From: Anabaena subtropica FACHB-260
Lineage (GTDB): Bacteria; Cyanobacteriota; Cyanobacteriia; Cyanobacteriales; Nostocaceae
Direction: 5' to 3'
Assembly (NCBI RefSeq): GCF_014697105.1
Contig: NZ_JACJRF010000014.1
Span: 61,655-125,654 of the forward strand
Length of the DNA stretch: 64,000 bases
The notes below the pieces were generated by a model, which saw only the letters and a program-made list of their open reading frames with translations, ran no database searches and was not told the DNA's origin. The position numbers and the translations under genes are program-made. This document shows positions 19,993-28,629 of this stretch, one piece after another. Within the stretch, counting starts at the first letter, position 1. Each line of letters begins with the position of its first letter.

Positions 19993-21416
19993 GCTAATAC
20001 CATCCAGAAGAGTAGAACTAACATCAGACTCATAAAACCGACCAGATGCTCAAATTGCTCTAGTACGCGGGGGAGTTTAATAGCCAATCTTTGAACAATA
20101 AACAAATACACTAGCCAGCCAATGCCGATAATTGCTAGTGCTTTGATGATGTTGGCAACTGTATAAGCGTCGTAATAAACGATATTAGCGACAACCAACG
20201 CACCGATCAGGAGTATCACTCCAGGCCAGAAACCTGGTTTTACCTCACTTGTTCCCCCATGTGGCAGAAATATGAATTTGGCAAACGTTATCGCTGTTCC
20301 CAAAGCCGCAACGTTCATCACGATAACTTGCCAGGGTAACAGATTATTCATTGTTAATAACTTCGCCCCAAAGCCTGATAACAAAGGGAAGCCGGATATG
20401 GAGAAACTGGCTATGACTAAGGCAATCCAGACTGAGGTATTGATTGGTTTCTGTTGTAGTTGATTAATGTTTCGACTCGGTAAGTTACCAGCTATCAAGA
20501 ACAGAACGGACTTTACCAAGCCGTGAGTTAGGGCATAAAAACCGCCCACGCTAGGTGCGGCCATGATCCAGCCTAGCTGGGAAATAGTACTCCATGCCAG
20601 GATTCGCTTGGTATCTTTTTCAAATATGGCGTAGGAAACTCCCAAAAGTGCTGTCCCTACACCAAAGATCCTGACGATGGGGTCAACCTCATCTAAAATC
20701 AGCGCACAACGTACCAGAGGATAGACTCCGGCTTTGACAACAACCCCTGAAAGCAATGCGGAAACTGGTGTTTCTGATTCGGAATGGGTTAAGGGTAGCC
20801 ACAATCCTGATACAAATACCCCACCTTTTACCAGTAGCCCCAAAAATATCAGTGCTAACGCCTCCGGTGGTGCGCCGCGTAAGGAGGAAAAAGCAAACGA
20901 GTGATTGGTTTGATAAGCCAGCACCGCCCCTACCAGATAGAACAACATGGCTATGTTGCTGATGAAGAGATAGCGCAAGCCCACCCAAATTGATCTGTCC
21001 GTCCTGGGATAGGCAATCAAGAGAAACGCCGCAATCCCGCTTACCTCTAACGCCACGTATAAACTGATAAAGTCCGTGCAGGCAAAAGCGGCATTAACGC
21101 TGCCATGTAACATCATGGTTTGAGCGTAAAAAAAAGCCGTCTTATCACTGTGCCAACAGTAGAGGATAACGGCGCTCGTTACCAAGGCGTTTGTCAGGAT
21201 AAAGTAGCCGGTTAATTCGTCCAGTGTGAGGGTTACACCAAAGTTATCCAGTAGTTTTAGTTCTAGGGGCGACTGAGCCACAAATAAGTGCGCTGCATAT
21301 CCGGCCGAAGCAAGAGCCGCACCCAGGGCTAGGTATTTGTCAAGTTTGGGAACAAGATAAATGATGAAACCCAGTAAAAATGGTAGTGCAATCCAGGCGA
21401 GGGTAATAGTAGTCAT
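19989..21416 (-). CDS. mrpD: Mrp antiporter subunit D (NuoN/NuoM-like)
   Basis: The 475-residue polytopic protein has about 13-14 helices and the proton-translocating Complex-I antiporter fold. Visible signatures are the ALEVSGIAAFLLIAY segment with its membrane Glu and the LAWSTISQLGWIMAA segment (family: YSSISHxG). It is the only large antiporter-like subunit in this operon, so it presumably carries the ion path alone or with subunits encoded elsewhere. It overlaps mrpC and mrpE by 4 bp. Confidence 0.9.
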   Translation of the reverse strand: MTTITLAWIALPFLLGFIIYLVPKLDKYLALGAALASAGYAAHLFVAQSPLELKLLDNFGVTLTLDELTGYFILTNALVTSAVILYCWHSDKTAFFYAQTMMLHGSVNAAFACTDFISLYVALEVSGIAAFLLIAYPRTDRSIWVGLRYLFISNIAMLFYLVGAVLAYQTNHSFAFSSLRGAPPEALALIFLGLLVKGGVFVSGLWLPLTHSESETPVSALLSGVVVKAGVYPLVRCALILDEVDPIVRIFGVGTALLGVSYAIFEKDTKRILAWSTISQLGWIMAAPSVGGFYALTHGLVKSVLFLIAGNLPSRNINQLQQKPINTSVWIALVIASFSISGFPLLSGFGAKLLTMNNLLPWQVIVMNVAALGTAITFAKFIFLPHGGTSEVKPGFWPGVILLIGALVVANIVYYDAYTVANIIKALAIIGIGWLVYLFIVQRLAIKLPRVLEQFEHLVGFMSLMLVLLFWMVLA

Positions 21417-21748
21417 GGCGTATTGTTCTTCTCGATATCACTGCTTTCCAATGTGGGGTTATCTCGTGCCAACTTCATGACCCCGACTAACATTAAGGCC
21501 TGAATAGAAAAGCCGATGACAATCGCCGTCAATATAACCGCCTGGGGAACCGGATCGGCGTAAGCACCCTTTTTAATGTCGGATAAAATTGGTGTGAACA
21601 AGCCTTCTCTTGATGCAATCAGTACGTAATAGGCAATCACCCCCGTACTCATGATATCCATCGAAATGATCTTCATCATAATGTTCTTTTTGAGGATGAT
21701 GCCGAAAAATCCGCACAAGATTGTGGCAAATATGCTTGCTTCTAACAC
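21413..21748 (-). CDS. mrpC: Mrp antiporter subunit C (NuoK-like)
   Basis: First gene of the seven-gene operon mrpC-D-E-F-G-A-B. The 111-residue protein has three helices and the NuoK/MnhC end block YADPVPQAVILTAIVIGFSIQALML, in which PxPQALVLTAIVIG is the family hallmark. The 345 bp upstream should contain the operon promoter. Confidence 0.92.
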   Translation of the reverse strand: MLEASIFATILCGFFGIILKKNIMMKIISMDIMSTGVIAYYVLIASREGLFTPILSDIKKGAYADPVPQAVILTAIVIGFSIQALMLVGVMKLARDNPTLESSDIEKNNTP

Positions 21749-22093
21749 GGGAATTGTTTGTTTGGGTAAGGGTTAACCGTAACTATTTGCAAGAAAATAA
21801 ACTATTTAAATAACTTGTCACTACAATCAGGTTATTAAATCTAGTTAAAACTTTGACCTGAATTAATTGCCTTAACTTTTCGTTAGTAGAAAGGTAGTTT
21901 ATCTATTTAGTTCGCATTAAGGAAATTTGCAGAATATTTTTGACACGCCCATGACCTTTACTGTTTTTCTATGAGTTTATCTATGAAACCATAAGTTTCT
22001 TCTATTAAGAATAGGTTGTTTGCGTTACCCAAAGCAAGAAATTGGTATAGGTAGTTTTTATGAACTGCATACACCAATACAATGATGATTTCC
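21749..22093. other. 345-bp intergenic region upstream of the Mrp operon
   Basis: This is the promoter region for the Mrp operon (minus) and lies downstream of the serine hydrolase gene. It is AT-rich. I see no RNA gene, reading frame or strong palindrome in it. Confidence 0.5.
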
Positions 22094-23032
22094 TTATAAA
22101 CTGCTAATGGCTTGAGTAACTAGCCGAGATACAAAGGGCAGAATATCCTGACTCTTGGCATGGGCTTTACCTTCAGTAAATACAATTAACAAATAAGGAC
22201 GCTGATTAGGTAACTCAATATAGGCTGCATCATGACGGACTTGACTTGTCCAGCCTGCTTTTGACCAAATTTGGGCATCTTGAGGTAAACCACCACCCAA
22301 AAAACCTGTTATTTGGTCTTCTTCCACATCCTGGGGTAAATCATCAGGGTGGAGACTGCGTTTGAGCAAAGCCATCATTGCTTGCGATCGCCCACTGGAA
22401 ACAGCCACCCCACCAACGATACTATGTAGCAAACGAGCGATCGCATTGGTCGTCAGCATATTGCGATTCTCAAACATCTCTCCACAAAACGCCCGTTCCC
22501 GTCCATAGGGGCCATCACCCCAAGTTTTTTGGCAGACGTTAATTGTTTGCATATCTTCCCAGCCCAAAGACTGGTAATAGCGGTTAACAATATGACGTTG
22601 ATATTTCCAAGTGTCATAAGGCCCCACTGGTAATTCTGGCCCTGAGGTTGTACCAGTCAAAATATCTACCACTAAGCTGGTAGCATCATTGCTAGAATCA
22701 ACAATCATATCGCGCAAAGCACGCTCTAACTCCTTAGAAGTTTGAGTCATGCCTTTCTCTAGCCACTCGTTGGCTGCTACCAAGTAAAACAGTTTAACTA
22801 CACTCGCCGGATAAATTCGTTCCACCCCACGATAACTAAAACCCCGGACTGGATGGTTCCAAAAAGCATCAGGAGTTAAAGCACCACCAGTATTTACTGG
22901 TACTGGCGGATCGTAAACAATCCAAGTCAGGGCAATTTGGTTACGGGCTATGGTCGGAAATGCTGTCCAAGTAGCTTCTAAAATGCCATTACCAAGATTT
23001 TCGAGTTGTTCGTCTTTTTGAAAAAAAACCAT
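22094..23032 (-). CDS. class A beta-lactamase-like serine hydrolase
   Basis: The 312-residue protein has the active-site set of the penicillin-binding/beta-lactamase fold: S77-V-V-K80 (YPASVVKLFYLV), SSN at 113-115 (equivalent to SDN) and K258-A-G260 (WSKAGWTS). No signal peptide is visible, so a cytoplasmic role or an unusual export route must be considered. It starts 6 bp from, and divergent to, the NlpC/P60 gene, so the two share a very short promoter region. True lactamase activity is not shown by the sequence; it could be a DD-peptidase-like or esterase-type enzyme. Confidence 0.78.
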   Translation of the reverse strand: MVFFQKDEQLENLGNGILEATWTAFPTIARNQIALTWIVYDPPVPVNTGGALTPDAFWNHPVRGFSYRGVERIYPASVVKLFYLVAANEWLEKGMTQTSKELERALRDMIVDSSNDATSLVVDILTGTTSGPELPVGPYDTWKYQRHIVNRYYQSLGWEDMQTINVCQKTWGDGPYGRERAFCGEMFENRNMLTTNAIARLLHSIVGGVAVSSGRSQAMMALLKRSLHPDDLPQDVEEDQITGFLGGGLPQDAQIWSKAGWTSQVRHDAAYIELPNQRPYLLIVFTEGKAHAKSQDILPFVSRLVTQAISSL

Positions 23033-23038
23033 TGCAGA

Positions 23039-23743
23039 ATGCTCTCTAATTTAGAATCACAAATCCAAAATCCCAAGTTGGGAGAATACCAATGTCTGGG
23101 GGATCTGAACTTATATGATTCTCCTGAATGCACCAGTTTGGCAACTCAGGCCGCAGTCGGGCGACATTTGCGGATAACATCAAATCATCAAAGTTCAGCA
23201 GTTCAAGTGTATTTATCTGAGGATGACTACCCAGGGTGGCTATCCCTTAGCGACTTGGGTATATTACAACCTGCTACTGTACTTTATCAGGCTAAGTCAT
23301 TTTCGGAATCGGAAATTAAAAAACTGCTACCAGAGGTGATTGCTTTTACACAAAAAGCTATGGAACAGTCGAATTATTACCTTTGGGGGGGTACAGTCGG
23401 GCCAAATTATGATTGTTCTGGTTTGATGCAGGCGGCGTTTGTATCGGTGGGGATTTGGCTACCCAGAGATGCTTATCAACAAGAAGCTTTTACGCAAGCA
23501 ATTACGCTTGAGGAGTTAGCGCCAGGAGATTTAGTATTTTTTGGCACTCCCCAAAAAGCTACCCATGTAGCGCTTTATTTGGGAGATGGTCATTACATCC
23601 ATAGTTCTGGCACAGATCAAGGACGCAATGGTATTGGAATTGACATCCTCTCGGAACAGGGAGATGTAGTCAGTCGGTCATATTATCAGCAACTACGAGG
23701 CGCTGGCAGAGTTGTCAAAAGTTATGAACCACAAGGGCATTAA
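23039..23743 (+). CDS. gamma-D-glutamyl-L-diamino acid endopeptidase, SH3b + NlpC/P60
   Basis: Residues ~15-85 form a bacterial SH3 domain and ~100-230 the NlpC/P60 domain. The catalytic triad is visible as C126 (YDCSGLMQ), H176 (THVALYLG) and H188 (YIHSSG). As far as I remember, these are the positions in the crystallised A. variabilis enzyme, which cleaves L-Ala-gamma-D-Glu-diaminopimelate peptides with a free N-terminal L-Ala. There is no signal peptide, so a murein-recycling role in the cytoplasm is likely. I chose ATG 23039; the frame extends to a TTG at 23006 inside the divergent gene without support. Confidence 0.92.
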   Translation: MLSNLESQIQNPKLGEYQCLGDLNLYDSPECTSLATQAAVGRHLRITSNHQSSAVQVYLSEDDYPGWLSLSDLGILQPATVLYQAKSFSESEIKKLLPEVIAFTQKAMEQSNYYLWGGTVGPNYDCSGLMQAAFVSVGIWLPRDAYQQEAFTQAITLEELAPGDLVFFGTPQKATHVALYLGDGHYIHSSGTDQGRNGIGIDILSEQGDVVSRSYYQQLRGAGRVVKSYEPQGH

Positions 23744-23757
23744 GGAAGCAGAGGAAT

Positions 23758-24771
23758 ATGAGAAATGAACTGATTTCGTCCAGGGTGACTCCAGAAAATG
23801 AAGGCATTTCGCCCATGATTCCTGATGTTTCCGTGGTAGTGCCAGTACATGATGAAGTGGAAAGTTTGCCTTTGTTATTGGAGGCGATCGCATCTACTTT
23901 ATCTGCTGGTGAGTTGAGTTACGAAATTATTTGTGTCGATGATGGCTCAACTGACGGTTCAGATAAATTTCTCAAAGAACAAGCACAAATCCGTTCTGAT
24001 TTAAAAGCGGTGATTTTGCGACGTAACTATGGTCAAACTGCGGCGATGTCAGCCGGATTTAACTATGCTTTAGGGAAAGCGATCGTCACCTTAGATGCTG
24101 ATTTGCAAAATGATCCAGAAGATATCCCCATCCTCTTGGCAAAGTTAGATGAAGGCTACGACTTAGTTAGTGGTTGGCGACACAAACGCCAGGATGCAGC
24201 CGTCTCGCGGTTACTTCCTTCTAAAATTGCCAACTGGTTGATTGGCAAAATCACGGGAGTAAAATTGCATGATTATGGCTGTTCTCTCAAAGCCTATCGT
24301 TCAGAAGTGGTGGCAGATATGAACCTCTATGGTGAACTACACCGCTTTTTGCCAGCTTTAGCTTACATCGAAGGAGCCAGAATTACGGAAATTCCTGTAC
24401 GACACCATGCCCGACGCTTTGGGCGGAGTAAATACGGTATATGGCGGACATTCCGTGTTCTGATGGATTTATTAACTATCTCTTTTATGAAAAAATTCCT
24501 CACGCGCCCAATGCACGTTTTTGGGCTGTTGGGTCTGATTTCTATGGTTGTGGGAACAGCTATAGGAATTTACTTAACTTTTGTCAAATTAGTTTTAGGT
24601 GAAATGATTGGTAATCGCCCATTGCTGATTTTGGGTGTACTGCTGCTAGTAACGGGAGTACAGCTATTCTGCTTTGGTCTTCTGGCAGAGTTACTTATGC
24701 GTACATACCACGAATCCCAAGGTCGCCCCATCTATCGAGTAAGAGAAGTAGTAGCAAAAAAAGCTAACTAA
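23758..24771 (+). CDS. family 2 glycosyltransferase, dolichyl-phosphate-mannose-synthase-like, membrane anchored
   Basis: GT2 fold: VSVVVPVHDEVESL (23-37), ICVDDGSTDGSD (58-69) and the metal-binding D113-A-D115 (TLDADLQNDPED). Two C-terminal hydrophobic segments (~245-270 and ~280-305) anchor it, as in ArnC/YfdH/GtrB enzymes that transfer sugars to polyprenyl phosphate. The acceptor is probably undecaprenyl phosphate. It starts 14 bp after the endopeptidase gene and is likely co-transcribed. RBS GAGGA is visible. Confidence 0.88.
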   Translation: MRNELISSRVTPENEGISPMIPDVSVVVPVHDEVESLPLLLEAIASTLSAGELSYEIICVDDGSTDGSDKFLKEQAQIRSDLKAVILRRNYGQTAAMSAGFNYALGKAIVTLDADLQNDPEDIPILLAKLDEGYDLVSGWRHKRQDAAVSRLLPSKIANWLIGKITGVKLHDYGCSLKAYRSEVVADMNLYGELHRFLPALAYIEGARITEIPVRHHARRFGRSKYGIWRTFRVLMDLLTISFMKKFLTRPMHVFGLLGLISMVVGTAIGIYLTFVKLVLGEMIGNRPLLILGVLLLVTGVQLFCFGLLAELLMRTYHESQGRPIYRVREVVAKKAN

Positions 24772-24817
24772 GGTAAAAATATTAATCAAACACATTTAGC
24801 ATTAAATTGCATCTGCC

Positions 24818-26050
24818 TTGAAAGCTTTTAATACCTTTGACGCAAGTCTGCGGCTTAACCTGCTGATTCTATTTACGGCAGGTTTATTGTTCTGGTCGAG
24901 TACTGCTACCTTTTTGCCTACCCTACCCCTATATATTGAGGATGTGGGAGGCAGCAAGCAAGAAATTGGGATTGTCATGGGTGGTTTCGCTATTGGGTTG
25001 TTATTATTTCGCCCCATGCTAGGACGACTTGCAGATCAACACGGTCGGAAATTACTTTTGTTAATTGGTACGATGGTGGCGACAACCGCCCCCTTTGGTT
25101 ATTTGGCATTTAAAGCAATTCCATTATTAATGCTGGTGCGGATATTTCATGGCATTAGTATTGCTGCTTTTACTACTGGCTACAGTGCTTTAGTGGCAGA
25201 TTTATCTCCGGTTGCTACTCGTGGCGAAATTATCAGTTATATGAGTCTAACGGCTCCTCTTGGCTTGGCAATGGGGCCAGCCTTGGGGGGATATTTACAA
25301 GATGCGACTGGTTATCCTTTTTTATTTTTGTTAACGGCTGAATTAGCTTTTATCGGATTATTGGGTGCGTTGCAAGTCAATAATCCTCCAGTCAAAAAAG
25401 AGCGAACACGCACAAAGGATAGTAATTTCTGGCAGATTTTGACTAGTCCACGAGTAAGAGTACCAACTTTGGTGATGTTGCTAATTGGTGTAGGGGTTGG
25501 TGCTGTACATACCTTTGTACCACTGTTTATTAAATCAACAGGGGTGGAATTTAATGCCGGGTTGTTTTATACCATCGCCGCCATTGCTAGTTTTAGTTTA
25601 CGGATATTTGCCGGCAAAGCGAGCGATCGCTTTGGTCGGGGTTTGTTCATTACTTTTGGTATAGTCGCCTATTTGTTGGCATCTCTACTCCTATGGCAAG
25701 CCAACAGTACCAATGCTTTCATCCTGGCGGCGCTGGCTGAAGGCTGTGGTGGTGGCACAATGATTTCGATGATTACAACCATGATGGCAGACCGTTCGCT
25801 ACCGCAAGAACGGGGACAGATTTTCGCTATTTGTATCGCGGGATTTGATTTAGGGATTGCGATCGCTGCTCCCTTTTTAGGTTTGGTAGCTGAACAAACA
25901 GGCTATCGCAGTATGTTTGCTTACACTACTGGTTTAACGTTATTAGCACTGCTGATTTTCTTGACTCTATCCAGCAAAAACTTAACCTATTCCCTACGGT
26001 TTGCTTTGGGTCGCGGTCAAGATGTCTACTCTTTAGATAACATTAACTAG
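24818..26050 (+). CDS. major facilitator superfamily transporter
   Basis: The 410-residue protein has about 12 helices. The MFS motif A-like loop GRLADQHGRKLLLL follows helix 2, and a second copy (GKASDRFGRGLFI) begins the C-terminal half. This fits drug/H+ antiporter-type exporters. The only usable start is the TTG at 24818; an in-frame stop lies 15 bp upstream. It is 46 bp behind the glycosyltransferase and may be in the same transcript. The substrate is unknown. Confidence 0.85.
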   Translation: MKAFNTFDASLRLNLLILFTAGLLFWSSTATFLPTLPLYIEDVGGSKQEIGIVMGGFAIGLLLFRPMLGRLADQHGRKLLLLIGTMVATTAPFGYLAFKAIPLLMLVRIFHGISIAAFTTGYSALVADLSPVATRGEIISYMSLTAPLGLAMGPALGGYLQDATGYPFLFLLTAELAFIGLLGALQVNNPPVKKERTRTKDSNFWQILTSPRVRVPTLVMLLIGVGVGAVHTFVPLFIKSTGVEFNAGLFYTIAAIASFSLRIFAGKASDRFGRGLFITFGIVAYLLASLLLWQANSTNAFILAALAEGCGGGTMISMITTMMADRSLPQERGQIFAICIAGFDLGIAIAAPFLGLVAEQTGYRSMFAYTTGLTLLALLIFLTLSSKNLTYSLRFALGRGQDVYSLDNIN

Positions 26051-26113
26051 GAAAGTAAAAAGATATGGGCAAAATCAATTTGCCTTTTACCTTTTTACTT
26101 TCACCTTTCAAAC

Positions 26114-26186
26114 GGGCGAGGAGGGATTCGAACCCCCGACACCGTGGTCCGTAGCCACGTGCTCTAGTCCACTGAGCTACACGCCC
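26114..26186 (-). tRNA. tRNA-Arg (anticodon ACG)
   Basis: On the minus strand the acceptor GGGCGTG faces CTCGCCC with G discriminator. The anticodon loop CTACGGA gives ACG, normally edited to ICG to read CGN. The D-arm is GCTCAGTGGACTAGAGC, and the T-arm GGGGGTTCGAATCCCTC is intact. Acceptor pair 6-67 is a U-U mismatch. CCA is not encoded. Confidence 0.95.
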
Positions 26187-26223
26187 TTACAAGAAATATA
26201 TACTAGCACCTTCATTCATAATT

Positions 26224-26730
26224 ATGCAAGACCCTTTTCCCAAAAATTCTGCCAACCTCACTCATCTAGATGGCCAGGGACAGGCGCAGATGGTAGATGT
26301 GTCTGATAAAGTGCCTACTGTTCGGCAAGCAGTGGCTGCGGCTCAAGTGCGGATGCTACCAGCGACTTTAGCTGCTATCCAAGCTGGGAACACACCCAAA
26401 GGCGATGTTTTAGCCACAGCCAGATTAGCGGGGATTATGGCGGCTAAACAAACATCCAATTTAATTCCCCTGTGTCATCCTCTGCCATTACAAAAAGTTG
26501 CTGTCGAGATTACACCAGATTCTCAACTTCCTGGTTATCAAATACAAGCCACAGTCAAAACTAAAGCCGAAACTGGTGTGGAAATGGAAGCTTTAACTGC
26601 CGTGTCTGTTGCTGCTTTAACTTTGTATGATATGGCAAAAGCTCTAGAAAAATCGATGCAAATTGAATCAATTAGATTAGTTAGTAAAACTGGTGGAAAA
26701 TCAGGAGATTACTTTCCACCAGCACCATAA
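26224..26730 (+). CDS. moaC: cyclic pyranopterin monophosphate synthase
   Basis: The 168-residue protein has the MoaC active-site blocks [15 protein letters not shown] and [20 protein letters not shown], with conserved K and D near the end ([20 protein letters not shown]). It converts the MoaA product to cyclic pyranopterin monophosphate in molybdenum cofactor synthesis. It stands alone; the other moa genes are not in the window. The length is typical. Confidence 0.95.
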   Translation: MQDPFPKNSANLTHLDGQGQAQMVDVSDKVPTVRQAVAAAQVRMLPATLAAIQAGNTPKGDVLATARLAGIMAAKQTSNLIPLCHPLPLQKVAVEITPDSQLPGYQIQATVKTKAETGVEMEALTAVSVAALTLYDMAKALEKSMQIESIRLVSKTGGKSGDYFPPAP

Positions 26731-26731
26731 A

Positions 26732-26929
26732 TTACTCTATTTTACCTATAGCTTTGTTCAGGTCTGTGGGGTTGTCATATTCCTCATCTTCTGGCAATTG
26801 CTCTAATAAGGAAATTACCTTCTGATCGGCTCCCTGCTGTTGAGCGTGTTGAATTAACTCTTGTTTACTAGCAGGATAGTCAACACCTTTTAAGTGTTTT
26901 TGGATTTGTACTGGGTTTGCTTTAGCCAT
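26732..26929 (-). CDS. DUF2795 domain protein
   Basis: A 65-residue soluble protein with the DUF2795 pattern (VQIQKHLKGVDYPASKQELIQHA, then a helix ending LLEQLPEDEEYDNPTDLNKAIG). Start ATG 26929 has AGGTGG six bases upstream; ATG 26935 directly abuts that RBS and is less likely. It is convergent with moaC, separated by one base, so the 3' ends face each other. Function is not established for the family. Confidence 0.8.
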   Translation of the reverse strand: MAKANPVQIQKHLKGVDYPASKQELIQHAQQQGADQKVISLLEQLPEDEEYDNPTDLNKAIGKIE

Positions 26930-27197
26930 CTTCATCCACCTCTAAAGATTATCATCATCTTCACCAGTGAATTTATTAGCTCCCTCTATCAAAAAGTAGA
27001 ATCATATTTTATCTATAAAATTTTAAATGTCACTCAATTGTTCTTTCACTTGCCAAGGTATACCTTTACGTAACGAAAAACAAGAAATTGTGGGAGTCCT
27101 AAGTATCTCGTCACAACGTATTTATAGAGAAAAGCAAAGATTTTGTGGCTAACACCTTAGTATAATCAGGGTGTGTTGAAATTTGTAACAAATATTT

Positions 27198-27455
27198 ATG
27201 CCTCCTCGTTGGCCCCGCAAACCCGATCGCAAAGACCCAGAATTCCGCAAGTTAGATGACCGGATGAATTTTGCCGTCCATGTAGCTGTTACTGCGACGA
27301 TTAACTCCGGCTTATGGTTTTTCCATAATCTCACACTAGCTACATGGGAATGGCTACCGTTGTTAACGGCTGTTTGGGTAATAGTATTGTTAGTGCATCT
27401 AATTTACATTGTGGCGATCGCTAACTATTCACCTACACCACCTAAATCCACCTGA
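27198..27455 (+). CDS. small two-helix membrane protein (2TM domain-like)
   Basis: The 85-residue protein has a basic N-terminus (PPRWPRKPDRKDPEFRKLDDRMNF) and two hydrophobic helices (VAVTATINSGLWFFHNL and LPLLTAVWVIVLLVHLIYIV). This matches the '2TM domain' proteins found widely in cyanobacteria, often near kinases or alone. Function is unknown. No strong RBS is visible before the ATG. Confidence 0.6.
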   Translation: MPPRWPRKPDRKDPEFRKLDDRMNFAVHVAVTATINSGLWFFHNLTLATWEWLPLLTAVWVIVLLVHLIYIVAIANYSPTPPKST

Positions 27456-27674
27456 AGATGGACTCCTAAAGCTGGGGCAATTGTAACCTGTGGTTGTACA
27501 GTCAGCCGTCTAATTGCGCGATAATGTTGAGTAGTTGTCATCAACTGCTGATACAAATAACTGATGATCAAGAGGCTAGGGGCTAGAGACTAGAGTTTAG
27601 GGGATAGAAAACTCAAAACTCACACTAACCTAACAGCACTCTGGAATCAGTGCTTTTCCTATGGGGTGATTTTT

Positions 27675-27983
27675 ATGGCTAAGACTAACACTACAGAATT
27701 ACTAGAAGCCCTAGCATCTGAGATTGGCGAAAATGTTTATATAGATATTGCTAAATGGCATCTATATCTATCTGATGCTAAATTACATACCGTTGTTGCT
27801 GAACAGTTATATCCCTTAATTACTTCTAATGCAGTCGATGAAGACCGAGTTATAAAAGTCCTAGAATCAATTACTGTAAAAATTGGCGGTGGTAGACGAG
27901 AACTGCCTTTAATAGATTTATTACCATTGCAATGTCAGGTCAATTTGGTTGATATTTTAGAGAAATATCAAGGCGAAATATAA
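27675..27983 (+). CDS. DUF3181 family protein
   Basis: A soluble ~102-residue protein with KWHLYLSDAKLHTVVAEQLYP and a KIGGGRRELPLIDLLP block that I associate with DUF3181, a cyanobacteria-specific family. ATG 27675 is preferred, with GGGGTGA upstream; a GTG three codons earlier is also in frame. First of three small plus-strand genes ending at a terminator. Function unknown. Confidence 0.72.
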   Translation: MAKTNTTELLEALASEIGENVYIDIAKWHLYLSDAKLHTVVAEQLYPLITSNAVDEDRVIKVLESITVKIGGGRRELPLIDLLPLQCQVNLVDILEKYQGEI

Positions 27984-28046
27984 TTTTTTAATCAGATTAT
28001 TGCAGCATTTCATTTTTTCCACCCCTTGCTTGAGGAGGTGAATTAT

Positions 28047-28289
28047 ATGGTATTGCATGAGTTTCATAATGAATATACCCTGGCAGAAACAGCAGATAAA
28101 TTGGGTAAAAAAGCTTTGCAACTAAATCTGATACACAGCTTTGTTGTGCGTTATTTTGCTGATAACAGGCAATATTACATTCCTAATGAAATAGAATCTG
28201 AAGCCCTAACACCAGAAGAAGCGTATATGCTTTTTAGGCAATTAATCGAAAAATCTGGTCATGAAAGTTTTCCCAAGTTAGATAGTTAA
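28047..28289 (+). CDS. hypothetical protein, 80 aa
   Basis: The start ATG has a near-perfect GAGGAGGTG Shine-Dalgarno sequence, so expression should be strong. The protein is soluble, with an N-terminal helix pair (YTLAETADKLGKKALQLNLIHSF) that could be a small DNA- or protein-binding module and a C-terminal TPEEAYMLFRQLIEKSG helix. I do not recognise the family. It is the middle gene of a three-gene cluster. Confidence 0.62.
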   Translation: MVLHEFHNEYTLAETADKLGKKALQLNLIHSFVVRYFADNRQYYIPNEIESEALTPEEAYMLFRQLIEKSGHESFPKLDS

Positions 28290-28305
28290 TAGTGAGGATA
28301 ATTGT

Positions 28306-28524
28306 ATGTTTTTACAAATCAAAGATACTAGCGATTTAGTGAAAATTATTGATATTCAGGAGTTGATTGACCCCAATATTGATATTGTTCATGGCAAAGA
28401 TCAAGAAGGTCAAGAAGAACAAGATACCGATTCTTTCTTGAAAGAAAATCTCGTTTTCCCTTCTGGCGAAAATCTTCCCCGTTGTTGGCTAGATGCAAAT
28501 TACAGGAAAGCTACAGCTAATTAG
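28306..28524 (+). CDS. hypothetical acidic protein, 72 aa
   Basis: GAGGAT lies upstream of the ATG, 16 bp after the previous stop, so it is probably co-transcribed. The protein is acidic in the middle (GKDQEGQEEQDTDS) and ends NLPRCWLDANYRKATAN. This resembles small cyanobacterial proteins of unknown function with a conserved 'FPSGENLPRCW' type tail. A strong terminator follows. Confidence 0.58.
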   Translation: MFLQIKDTSDLVKIIDIQELIDPNIDIVHGKDQEGQEEQDTDSFLKENLVFPSGENLPRCWLDANYRKATAN

Positions 28525-28530
28525 TCATTT

Positions 28531-28567
28531 AAAAACCCATTTCCTTGCAGGGAATGGGTTTTTATTT
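28531..28567 (+). terminator. rho-independent terminator of the small-gene cluster
   Basis: AAAAACCCATTTCC pairs with GGGAATGGGTTTT around TTGCA (one G-U pair) and runs into TTTTTATTTT, 6 bp after the last stop codon. Confidence 0.85.
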
Positions 28568-28629
28568 TAAAGATTTTGTATGAGAAATAATACTTTTAAA
28601 ATATCCAGTAAATTTAAAACAGAAATTAA

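Noticed and set aside
23006..23038. TTG extension of the NlpC/P60 protein
   Set aside because: It would overlap the divergent gene start, and ATG 23039 gives the known catalytic numbering.
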